This document shows, piece after piece, positions 25,380 through 33,198 of a stretch of DNA of 64,000 bases. A program made the position numbers and the translations under genes. The stretch is from DSOI01 sp041394885. Its GTDB lineage: Bacteria; Acidobacteriota; Terriglobia; Bryobacterales; Bryobacteraceae. Location of the stretch: NCBI GenBank assembly GCA_041394885.1, contig JAWKHI010000026.1, forward strand, positions 1 to 64,000, given 5' to 3'. Each line of letters starts with the position of its first letter. Position 1 is the first letter of the stretch. The notes below the pieces were generated by a model. It was not told where the DNA came from. It was given only the letters and a program-made list of their open reading frames with translations, and searched no databases.

Positions 25380-25390
25380 CAACGGAAGCA

Positions 25391-25437
25391 GGGGGCGCCG
25401 TCTCCGTGTACACACACGGACCTTCGACCGCGCCCCC
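25391..25437. terminator. Nested hairpin after glnS
   Basis: GGGGGCGC (25391-25398) pairs with GCGCCCCC (25430-25437), and within it TCCGTGT (25403-25409) pairs with ACACGGA (25414-25420) around a 4-base loop. The structure starts 11 bp after the glnS stop. There is no U tract, so termination might need Rho or stem strength alone. Confidence 0.5.
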
Positions 25438-25487
25438 CCGGACATTGCCCCGTGGATTGCTTGCCCCCTCCCCCCGCCTGTGCTACC

Positions 25488-25514
25488 TTGATAAGGACTC
25501 GTTCTGGCTATAAT
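25488..25514 (+). promoter_or_regulatory. Promoter of mreBCD
   Basis: A consensus TATAAT at 25509-25514 is preceded by TTGATA at 25488-25493 with a 15-bp gap, shorter than the usual 17. It lies 41 bp before the mreB ATG and between the glnS hairpin and the gene. Confidence 0.6.
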
Positions 25515-25555
25515 TCAAGCACTTACGGTCTCGCGGGGGCCCTTCGCACGGAGCA

Positions 25556-26581
25556 ATGAATCTTCGGTCCATCTTTAGTCTTTTCTCGTCCGATCTCGCC
25601 ATCGACCTCGGAACGGCCAATACCCTCGTCTACGCCAAAGGCCGCGGCATCGTTGTCAACGAACCCTCCATCGTCGCCATCAACAAGACCAACGGCGAAG
25701 TCGAAGCCGTCGGCCGCGAAGCCAAGGAGATGCTCGGACGAACCCCAGGCAACATCGTCGCCATTCGACCGATGAAAGACGGCGTCATCGCCGACTTCAA
25801 GGTCACCGAGCGGATGTTGAACTATTTCATCCAGAAGGCCCACGGGCGCAAGATGCTCGTCCATCCCCGCATCGTCATCGGCGTCCCGAGCGAAATCACG
25901 CAGGTGGAAAAGCGCGCCGTCATTGATTCCGCCTATCGCGCCAAGGCCAGCGAAGTCCATCTGGTGGAGCAGGCGATGGTGGCCGCTATCGGCGCTGGAC
26001 TGCCCATCACGGAACCCTCCGGAAACATGGTCGTCGATATCGGCGGTGGCACCACCGACGTTGCCGTGATCTCGCTCTCCGGCATCGTCTATTCGCGCTC
26101 GGTGCGCGTGGCCGGCAATGAGATTGACGAAGCGATCATCCAGTATCTCAAGCGCAAGTACAACCTCCTGATCGGGGAACGCACCGCCGAGCAGATCAAG
26201 ATGCAGGTCGGCTCCGCGTATCCGCTCGAGAAGCCGCTCACCATGGAGATCAAGGGACGAAACCTCATCGAAGGCGTGCCGCGCACCATCACCATCGACG
26301 ACAGCGAGATCCGCGAGTCGATCTCGGAATGCGTGGCCACCATCCTGAACGCCATTCGTGTGGCCCTCGAGCGGACGCCCCCCGAGCTCAGCGCCGACAT
26401 CAGCGATCGCGGCATCGTGCTCACCGGCGGCGGGGCGATGCTGAAGAACCTCGACAAACGGATCCGCGAGGAAACCGGGCTCCCGGTTTCCATCGCCGAG
26501 GACCCGCTCGCCAGCGTCGTGCTCGGTACCGGCCGCATGCTCACTGAATTCAAGCTGCTGCGCAGGATCGCGATCGAGTAG
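25556..26581 (+). CDS. mreB: Rod-shape-determining actin homologue MreB
   Basis: A 341-residue bacterial actin that polymerises under the inner membrane and guides lateral wall synthesis. Phosphate 1 is DLGTANTLVY, the second phosphate loop VVDIGGGTTDVAVISLSG, and the adenosine motif GIVLTGGGAMLKNLD. The short N-terminal MNLRSIFSLFSSD is an amphipathic membrane anchor. It is the first gene of mreB-mreC-mreD with its own promoter. The length is normal (E. coli 347). The presence of the whole set predicts a rod-shaped cell. Confidence 0.97.
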   Translation: MNLRSIFSLFSSDLAIDLGTANTLVYAKGRGIVVNEPSIVAINKTNGEVEAVGREAKEMLGRTPGNIVAIRPMKDGVIADFKVTERMLNYFIQKAHGRKMLVHPRIVIGVPSEITQVEKRAVIDSAYRAKASEVHLVEQAMVAAIGAGLPITEPSGNMVVDIGGGTTDVAVISLSGIVYSRSVRVAGNEIDEAIIQYLKRKYNLLIGERTAEQIKMQVGSAYPLEKPLTMEIKGRNLIEGVPRTITIDDSEIRESISECVATILNAIRVALERTPPELSADISDRGIVLTGGGAMLKNLDKRIREETGLPVSIAEDPLASVVLGTGRMLTEFKLLRRIAIE

Positions 26582-26640
26582 ACTGGCGGCAGGGGGAACC
26601 GCGCTTGGCGGCTCCCCTACCGCTTTGACCCGGGAATTGA

Positions 26641-27717
26641 ATGGAATCGATCCTCAATCGATACCGCAACATCACGGTCCTGGTGATCGTGCTCGGGGCA
26701 CAACTGCTCCTGCTGGCCTATCAGGTCAAGAGCCGCCAGGAGGTGCCCGCCATCCGCGGCTGGGCCGTCGCCGCCTATGTCCCCGTGGCGAAGATCCTCG
26801 AAGGCGTTCGCTCCAACACCCTCGGCCTCCTCGATCGATATTCCGATCTGTTGCACGCACAGGATCGCAATCGCAATCTCAATCGCGAAGTCGAGCGCCT
26901 CAGGCTCGAAAACCAGTTCCTCAAAACCGAACTCGCCACCGCGGACCGCGCCAAAGCCCTTTCGCTGTTCCAGCAGCGGAGCCCCAGCCGGTTGCTTGCC
27001 GCGCGCGTAGTGGGCATGGTCACCGGCGGCGCACGCGAGGTCTTCATTGACCGCGGCTCCAAAGACGGCATCCAAAAAGGCATGGCCGTCATCACCCCCG
27101 ACGGCATCGCGGGCAAAATCACCGCCGCCTATTCATCCGGGGCGCAGGTGCTTCTGCTCACCGATCCCAGTTTCGGAGCCGGCGTTATCTCCACCAAGAG
27201 CCGCATCCACGGAACCGTCAAAGGACAGGGTCACGGCTCGGTTCTGGTCGAATACATCCCCAACGAACAGCCGGTCGCAGTCGGAGAGTGGTTCTTCACC
27301 TCCGGCGATGACAGGGTCTTTCCGAAAGGACTTCCCGTGGGGCGTGTCCATCTCGTCCGCCCCGGCAAGATGTTTTTCCAGGAAGTCTTCCTCACGCCGA
27401 GCGGCCTGCACAACGGACTCGAAGAAGTCCTGGTGGTGATCGAAGGTGTGCATCAGCCGGTTCCGGAACAGCAGGAAGTCGAGCAGCCCTTCCACACCCT
27501 CGAGCCGCCTCCGATGGATGAACCGGCCGCGCCGGAAGCGCAACCGGTGACCCCGGCCGGAATCGACACCGACGCCGACGAGATCCTCGCACGCTACAAG
27601 GCCGCGCGATCGGGTGCGCCCGCTCCCAAAGCCGTCCCTCCCGATCCGATTCCCGAACCGGCTCCCGCCTCCCCAACGGCCCCAACGCCCGCTCCCGCGC
27701 AGCCCCCACGGCGATGA
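26641..27717 (+). CDS. mreC: Rod-shape-determining protein MreC
   Basis: A 358-residue bitopic membrane protein. It has a short cytoplasmic lead, one membrane segment near residues 13-30 (ITVLVIVLGAQLLLLAYQV), a coiled coil of about residues 60-110 rich in Glu, Arg and Leu, and two beta-barrel domains containing the family stretch GIQKGMAVITPDGIAGKI. MreC scaffolds the elongasome and activates PBP2. A Pro-rich tail after about residue 275 is longer than in E. coli. It overlaps mreD by 4 bp. Confidence 0.93.
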   Translation: MESILNRYRNITVLVIVLGAQLLLLAYQVKSRQEVPAIRGWAVAAYVPVAKILEGVRSNTLGLLDRYSDLLHAQDRNRNLNREVERLRLENQFLKTELATADRAKALSLFQQRSPSRLLAARVVGMVTGGAREVFIDRGSKDGIQKGMAVITPDGIAGKITAAYSSGAQVLLLTDPSFGAGVISTKSRIHGTVKGQGHGSVLVEYIPNEQPVAVGEWFFTSGDDRVFPKGLPVGRVHLVRPGKMFFQEVFLTPSGLHNGLEEVLVVIEGVHQPVPEQQEVEQPFHTLEPPPMDEPAAPEAQPVTPAGIDTDADEILARYKAARSGAPAPKAVPPDPIPEPAPASPTAPTPAPAQPPRR

Positions 27718-28232
27718 CCGAGTTTTCCGACCACTTGCTGGGCCAGCGCGGCCGGCCCCGGCGGCGCCGCATCCGTCCCATCGCGTTCCTCATCGCGCCC
27801 CTGTTCGCCATCCTATTCCAGGTCTACGCCCCACGGTTTGCATGGCAATTGGGTTTCTTGGAACTCCCGCTGCTGGTCACCGTCTACTTTGCCCTTTTGC
27901 GCCGCGAGCCGGTGACCGGACTCCTGATCGGTTGCTTTGTCGGCCTGGCCCAGGACGTGCTCTCCCATAATCCGCTCGGAGTCTTCGGCATCTCCAAAAC
28001 GCTGGTCGGATACTTCGCGGCTTCGCTCAGCCAGCGCGTCGACGTGGAAAACGGCGCTGTGCGATTCATGGTCGCGAGCTTTTTCTATTTCTTCCACCAG
28101 TTCACGTTCTGGGTGCTCGTCAGCAGCCTCCTCTCGCAGCCGTTCGCGCTCGGGTTTCTGGAAACCCTGCTTTATGGCGTGCTCAACGCCGCCGTGGCGG
28201 TTCCCCTGTACGCGCTGCTGGACCGTTTGTAG
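27714..28232 (+). CDS. mreD: Rod-shape-determining protein MreD
   Basis: A 172-residue polytopic inner-membrane protein with an Arg-rich start (RGRPRRRRIRPIAFLIAP) and about five membrane segments. The motif LIGCFVGLAQDVLSHNPLGVFG is typical of MreD. It works with MreC in the elongation complex. Its ATG overlaps the mreC stop by 4 bp. The gene ends 22 bp from the convergent mutL. No PBP2 or RodA gene follows within this window, although they usually do. Confidence 0.9.
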   Translation: MTEFSDHLLGQRGRPRRRRIRPIAFLIAPLFAILFQVYAPRFAWQLGFLELPLLVTVYFALLRREPVTGLLIGCFVGLAQDVLSHNPLGVFGISKTLVGYFAASLSQRVDVENGAVRFMVASFFYFFHQFTFWVLVSSLLSQPFALGFLETLLYGVLNAAVAVPLYALLDRL

Positions 28233-28254
28233 CCGCGGCCCACTCCCTCCCGCC

Positions 28255-30213
28255 TCAGATCCGGTGAAAGCCCTTCAATATCTCCCGCGTCCCATACCGT
28301 AGCGCGATCGGCCGCCCATGCGGACAACTCATCGGAAACTCCGTCGCCGCCAATTCCGACAACATCCACCGCATCTTCGGCAAATCGAGCGGCGTATTGA
28401 TCTTGATCGCCGCCCGGCACGCGATCGACGCCGCCATGTCCGCCCGGATCTCTTCGACCGACGTCCGCCGCATCTCCTTGTCGGCGATCTCCAGGATCTC
28501 GAAAATCACTCGCTCCACTTCCGCCGCGCTCAAATCCGCGGGCGACGCATTCACGGCGATCGCCCGTGGCCCGAACGGCTCGATCTCGAAGCCTACCGCT
28601 TGCAGATCGTCGGCCACCCGTGAGTATTCCACCTGCTGGCCCGCGCTCAGCTCGAGCACGATCGGCATCAGCAACTGCTGCTTTTCCACCGTGCCCGCCG
28701 CCATCTGCCGCAGTACGCGTTCGAACAGAATCCGCTCATGCGCCACATGCTGGTCAATGATCCACAACCCGTCGGCGCCTACCGCCAGAATAAAGCTGTC
28801 GTGCAATTGGCCCAGGGGACGCAGATCCCGCAGCGCCTCCAGGCTCGCGCCCTGCTCTCCCACCAGTTCCGGCGGCAGCGCCCCGTGCGTATCGGGAACG
28901 CGCGACGTCCCGCGCGGCGGCGAAGGAGGCGGCGCCATCGCCGGGCCCGGAGCGCCCCCGAACGCCATCGGCGCACCCGAAAAATCGAGCTTCGGAGGAG
29001 TAAACACCGTCGTCCCGCGCAACGTGAAATGCGGCAGGTTTTCCCCGGCCCCGGAAGGCGATGGAGCGGGCGGCCCCCATGGAGCCGCCGCGGCCCGATA
29101 GTCGCGATTCTCCATCTGCTGTGTGAACTCGGAGTACGGCAGCCCCGCGGCCGCCTGTGCCGGCGGCGCTACCGGCAAGGACGACACCGGCCGCGCCTCC
29201 ACCAGCCGCTCCCGCACCGTGTCCCGGACGAAGTCGTGCACGAAGCTAGAATGCCGGAACCGTACTTCGGTCTTCGACGGATGCACGTTCACATCCACCG
29301 CCTCGGCCGGGCATTCCAGAAACAACAGCGCGAACGGATACGCGTCCGGCGGAATCAGATTCCGGTACGCCGCCGACAGCGCATGCAGCAGCACACGGTC
29401 GCGAATCAGACGGCCGTTCACGAACAAATAGATCGAATTCCGATTGAATTTCTGCACCTGCGGACGCGACGCGAATCCATGCAGGCGAAACGCACCCGCA
29501 CCCGCACCGTCCTCGCCCGGCGTCTCGTGCACCCGCTCGGGGATCTCCATCAGTTCCTCCGCCGTCTGAGACCCGAACACCTGGAATACCCGCTCGGCGA
29601 TCCGCGCCACCGGCGTCACCGCCAGCAATTCGTTTCCGTTGTGCCGCAGCTCGAATGACTTTTCCGGATATGCCAGCGAGTAGTGCGTGACCAGCGATGC
29701 GATGTGCGCCAACTCGGTCTGCTCCGAGCGCAGAAACTTACGCCGCACCGGCACGTTGTAGAAAAGATCCCGCACCGTGATCGTGGTGCCGGTGGCCAGC
29801 GCCATTTCCTCGCACCGCAGCAGTTTCCCTCCCGCGAACTCCACAGCCGTCCCCGTCGGCTCGTCGTCGGAACGGGTTTCAAGCAGCAGGCGGGACACCG
29901 ACGCGATCGACGGCAGCGCTTCCCCGCGAAAACCCAGCGTTTCGATCGAAAACAGTTGCTTCACGTCGCTCAGCTTCGACGTCGCATGCCGCTCGAAGGC
30001 GAGCAGAGCGTCGTCCCGCATCATGCCGTGGCCGTCGTCGGCGATGCGAATCAGCCGCCGTCCCCCTGCTTCCACGTCCAATCGGACCCGCGTGGCTCGG
30101 GCGTCGAGTGAGTTTTCGAGGAGTTCCTTCACCACAGACGCCGGACGCTCCACCACCTCGCCCGCTGCGATCTTGTTGGCGACGACGTCGGAAAGAACCC
30201 GGATGCGGCCCAA
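28255..30213 (-). CDS. mutL: DNA mismatch repair protein MutL
   Basis: A 652-residue MutL. The GHKL ATPase domain (1 to about 330) shows KELLENSLDA, IADDGHGM and GFRGEALPSIASVS. A Pro/Ala linker follows. The C-terminal domain contains DQHVAHERILFE, the DQHA(x)2E(x)4E endonuclease motif with Val for Ala, and the SCPHGRP motif. MutL couples MutS mismatch recognition to strand removal; forms with this motif nick DNA themselves, as expected outside the Dam/MutH group. It sits 4 bp after the TolC-like gene, at the end of the long efflux run, and is probably co-transcribed with it. There is no functional link. Confidence 0.95.
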   Translation of the reverse strand: MGRIRVLSDVVANKIAAGEVVERPASVVKELLENSLDARATRVRLDVEAGGRRLIRIADDGHGMMRDDALLAFERHATSKLSDVKQLFSIETLGFRGEALPSIASVSRLLLETRSDDEPTGTAVEFAGGKLLRCEEMALATGTTITVRDLFYNVPVRRKFLRSEQTELAHIASLVTHYSLAYPEKSFELRHNGNELLAVTPVARIAERVFQVFGSQTAEELMEIPERVHETPGEDGAGAGAFRLHGFASRPQVQKFNRNSIYLFVNGRLIRDRVLLHALSAAYRNLIPPDAYPFALLFLECPAEAVDVNVHPSKTEVRFRHSSFVHDFVRDTVRERLVEARPVSSLPVAPPAQAAAGLPYSEFTQQMENRDYRAAAAPWGPPAPSPSGAGENLPHFTLRGTTVFTPPKLDFSGAPMAFGGAPGPAMAPPPSPPRGTSRVPDTHGALPPELVGEQGASLEALRDLRPLGQLHDSFILAVGADGLWIIDQHVAHERILFERVLRQMAAGTVEKQQLLMPIVLELSAGQQVEYSRVADDLQAVGFEIEPFGPRAIAVNASPADLSAAEVERVIFEILEIADKEMRRTSVEEIRADMAASIACRAAIKINTPLDLPKMRWMLSELAATEFPMSCPHGRPIALRYGTREILKGFHRI

Positions 30214-30217
30214 ACCG

Positions 30218-31915
30218 CTATTCTACGACTACGCCGCGCGCTTCGAGCAGATTCCCCGTCACACGTTCCAGGTTCAGAAGGTCGCGCCGGTATTGCACCG
30301 ACTGCGTGACCACCTCGGACTGCGCCGTGATCAGATCCTGCTGCGCCTGAATCAACAGGAAGATTGTGCTGACGCCGAGATCGTACCGCTTCTGTTCCGC
30401 GTCCAGACGCTTCAGCGAAAAGTCCAGCGCCACTTGCGCCAGCTTCACGCCCGCCCGGCTCGATTCCACCCGCGTTGCCGCATTCAGTACGTCCTGCCGG
30501 ATCGTCTGCTGGATGTTGCGCGCCCGCAGCGAGTTGATCCGCTTGCTCACCACCGCGTCGGCCAGATCGGCCTGCGCCGCGCGGTCGCGCAGTGGGAACC
30601 GAAGCTGAAGGCCCATCTGGTAGGTCGGGAAGTCGAACCCGAACACGTAGTTCAACGCGTCGCCGAATCCACCCGGAATCAACTGGCTCGCCGTGGTGAC
30701 GCCGGTGCCGAGCGTGTTCGTGCGCGGGATGAAGTTGCCGCCGCGTCCGTTGGAGGTGAACGCTCCGGTGAGCGCGAAATCCGGCTTCAGACGGTTTTTC
30801 GCCTGCTGGTAGCTAAGGTCGTCCACATCCAGATCCTGAAGCTGCGCGCGCAGATCGGGACGCTTCTGAAAAGCTAGCTCCACGTACTGTTCCTTGTCGA
30901 GCGGCCGGTCGTCCGACGGCGCTTGCACCGTTTCAGTCAAAGTGATCGGCAGCGTCCGGATGTCCGGATCGAGGTCCGCGGCCATCTGCCGCCGCAGTTG
31001 GTCCTCCGCTTGTTGAAGCTGATACCGCGCCTGCGTCACGCGCACTTCGGCGTTGGCGTAGTTCTGCTGCGGCTGGTAAATATCGAGAGCGGAAATCGCG
31101 CCCAATTCCAACTCGCGCTGGCTGCGCTTGAGAAACTCCCCCGACACCTGGAGTGACCCCTCCTGTACGCGAAGCGATTCCCGCGCCTGGATCACCTGCC
31201 AGTAGGCCAGTTCGGCTCGCTGCAGAATCTGCAAAAGCTGATCCCGCATGTCGTATTCGCTCCGCCGCAGCCGGCTTGTCGCGATCATGATCGGGATCCG
31301 GTTCACATAGTTGCCCCGGTTGCGCCACAACGGCTGGGTGAAGTTCACGTTCAGCCCGCTTGTGATCGTCGGATTGAACGTCGCAAAGGCGTCGTTGGTG
31401 GAGTTTTTGCGCGCGTTGAAGCCCACCTGGACGTCAGTGCCCGATTCGAGCGTCTGCGAGTAGTTCGCCGCGAACGGCTGATTCAGCGTGCTGAGCACGT
31501 TCGCGCCCTGGATCAGCGAGTTCGACTGTTGCTTCGCCCTCACCGCGCTGAATGACGCGAACACCGACGGATCGAACCGCCCATACGATCGCGTGATCGC
31601 GTTCTTGAAGCGCTCCACGCTCAGCCGCTGCACCTGCACGTCGGTGTTGTTGGCCAGCACCAGTTCCAGGTACGATCGCAGCGAAAGCTCCAGCTTGTCC
31701 CCGATCACGAAGTCCTGAAACCGCACTGGAGGCAGCAGATCCACCCGCGGCAGCTCCTTGCCGAAGTACTGACGGAAGAAGGCCTTCTTCGGGAAAGTCG
31801 GCGCTTGCAGCAGCGGGCTCGTGGAGGGCGGCACCAACCGCTGTGGGTCCGGCTGCGCGGCAAGAAAAGTAGACGCGCCCAGCGCGAAGAAAAGACGAAT
31901 CAAGTTCCGGTTCAT
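30218..31915 (-). CDS. TolC-family outer membrane efflux protein
   Basis: A 565-residue protein with signal peptide MNRNLIRLFFALGASTFLAA. Its two structural repeats, each a long helical pair plus strands, are seen in segments such as LELVLANNTDVQVQRLSVER and ALDIYQPQQNYANAEVRVTQ. A trimer makes a beta-barrel pore with an alpha tunnel through the periplasm. It is about 100 residues longer than E. coli TolC's mature part; the extra N-terminal portion precedes the first repeat. It is the last of the efflux genes in a run with a MacB-like permease and three adaptors. Confidence 0.9.
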   Translation of the reverse strand: MNRNLIRLFFALGASTFLAAQPDPQRLVPPSTSPLLQAPTFPKKAFFRQYFGKELPRVDLLPPVRFQDFVIGDKLELSLRSYLELVLANNTDVQVQRLSVERFKNAITRSYGRFDPSVFASFSAVRAKQQSNSLIQGANVLSTLNQPFAANYSQTLESGTDVQVGFNARKNSTNDAFATFNPTITSGLNVNFTQPLWRNRGNYVNRIPIMIATSRLRRSEYDMRDQLLQILQRAELAYWQVIQARESLRVQEGSLQVSGEFLKRSQRELELGAISALDIYQPQQNYANAEVRVTQARYQLQQAEDQLRRQMAADLDPDIRTLPITLTETVQAPSDDRPLDKEQYVELAFQKRPDLRAQLQDLDVDDLSYQQAKNRLKPDFALTGAFTSNGRGGNFIPRTNTLGTGVTTASQLIPGGFGDALNYVFGFDFPTYQMGLQLRFPLRDRAAQADLADAVVSKRINSLRARNIQQTIRQDVLNAATRVESSRAGVKLAQVALDFSLKRLDAEQKRYDLGVSTIFLLIQAQQDLITAQSEVVTQSVQYRRDLLNLERVTGNLLEARGVVVE

Positions 31916-31937
31916 GGCGATGTTGATGAGTTAGACG

Positions 31938-33194
31938 TTATTCGTAGCGGATCGCTTCGATCGGATCCAGTTTCGCGGCCTGCATGGCGGGATAGATCCC
32001 GAACATCAGTCCGATACCGACCGAAACAGAGAAGGCGACAACAATGGAGCTCGTGGTTACTTCCGTTGGATATCCCGCTGCGGCGCCGATGATCCACGCC
32101 AGCGCCACCCCGAACACCACCCCCATCAGCCCGCCGAGCATCGAGATCATCGTCGCTTCGGTGAGGAACTGCCGCACGATGTCGGCCTGCCGCGCTCCGA
32201 TGGCGCGCCGGATCCCGATCTCGCGGGTTCGTTCGAGCACCGTCGCCAGCATGATGTTCATGATGCCGATGCCGCCCACAAGCAGCGAAATGCCTGCAAT
32301 CGAAATCATCACGATGTTGAAGATGCGAAGCGTACGCTCTTTCTGTTCCAGCAATCCCGCCGGCACCACCACCGTGTAGTCGCCCGCGTCCTTGTGGGTC
32401 GCATCCAGAATCGCGCTCACAACACCGGCCGTCTCCACCGAATCGGTGCCGTTGGCCACCTTGATGTAGATCCCGTCGATCTCGTCCTTCAGATAGCTGT
32501 TGCTGTCTTCAAACCGGCGCATCACCGTGTTCATCGGAGCAATCACCAGATTGTTCCGGTTCACCACTTCCAGCCCCTCCACTTCCGTATCCGCGGACGC
32601 GGTCGGCGCCAGCACTCCCACCACCTGCAGCCACGTGTCGTTGATCTTCACGTACTTACCCACCGCAGGGTCGAACCCGAGCAGGTTCACCTTCGCGGAT
32701 TCCCCCAGCACGCACACCGGCCTCGATTCGCGGTTCTCCTGATCGGTGAACCAACGTCCTTCTACTACCTTCACGCTCTGGATCTCCAGGTACGAGGGCT
32801 CCACCCCGATCAGCGTCGGCGCTTCCTGCGTCGTCTTCGGCACTACCTTCTGCGGCTTGAACCGCTTGCGCGGCGTCAACGCCGCCAATCCCGGCACGTT
32901 CTCCGCGATGGCCCGGAAGTCGCGGAAAGTCAGGCCCGGCGAAATCTCGCGGCGCGCCTGCAACTCGTTGCGGTCCACCGCTTCCTTGGCTTCGATCAGG
33001 ATGTTGTTCACACCCAACAGGTCAATCGACGCCAGCATCTCTTTCTGCGCGCCCGCCGTGATGGATAGCATCGCCACCACCGCGCCAACGCCGAAAATCA
33101 TGCCCAGCATCGTGAGCATCGTACGAAGCTTGTGGACCAGAAGGCTGGCCAGCCCCATCTGTATTTCAGGCAGTACGCCGGATAGAATCGCCAT
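31938..33194 (-). CDS. MacB/FtsX-type ABC transporter permease
   Basis: The protein has 418 residues. It has one membrane helix near the N-terminus (TMLTMLGMIFGVGAVVAMLS), a large periplasmic domain from about 65 to 290, and three C-terminal helices (MISIAGISLLVGGIGIMNIM; MISMLGGLMGVVFGVALAWI; VVAFSVSVGIGLMFGIYPAM). The layout is the MacB permease without its fused ATPase. Type VII ABC systems work by mechanotransmission to an adaptor and TolC. Genes for both lie next to it, but no ATPase gene is present in the cluster, so it must be supplied from elsewhere. Confidence 0.9.
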   Translation of the reverse strand: MAILSGVLPEIQMGLASLLVHKLRTMLTMLGMIFGVGAVVAMLSITAGAQKEMLASIDLLGVNNILIEAKEAVDRNELQARREISPGLTFRDFRAIAENVPGLAALTPRKRFKPQKVVPKTTQEAPTLIGVEPSYLEIQSVKVVEGRWFTDQENRESRPVCVLGESAKVNLLGFDPAVGKYVKINDTWLQVVGVLAPTASADTEVEGLEVVNRNNLVIAPMNTVMRRFEDSNSYLKDEIDGIYIKVANGTDSVETAGVVSAILDATHKDAGDYTVVVPAGLLEQKERTLRIFNIVMISIAGISLLVGGIGIMNIMLATVLERTREIGIRRAIGARQADIVRQFLTEATMISMLGGLMGVVFGVALAWIIGAAAGYPTEVTTSSIVVAFSVSVGIGLMFGIYPAMQAAKLDPIEAIRYE

Positions 33195-33198
33195 CGAA

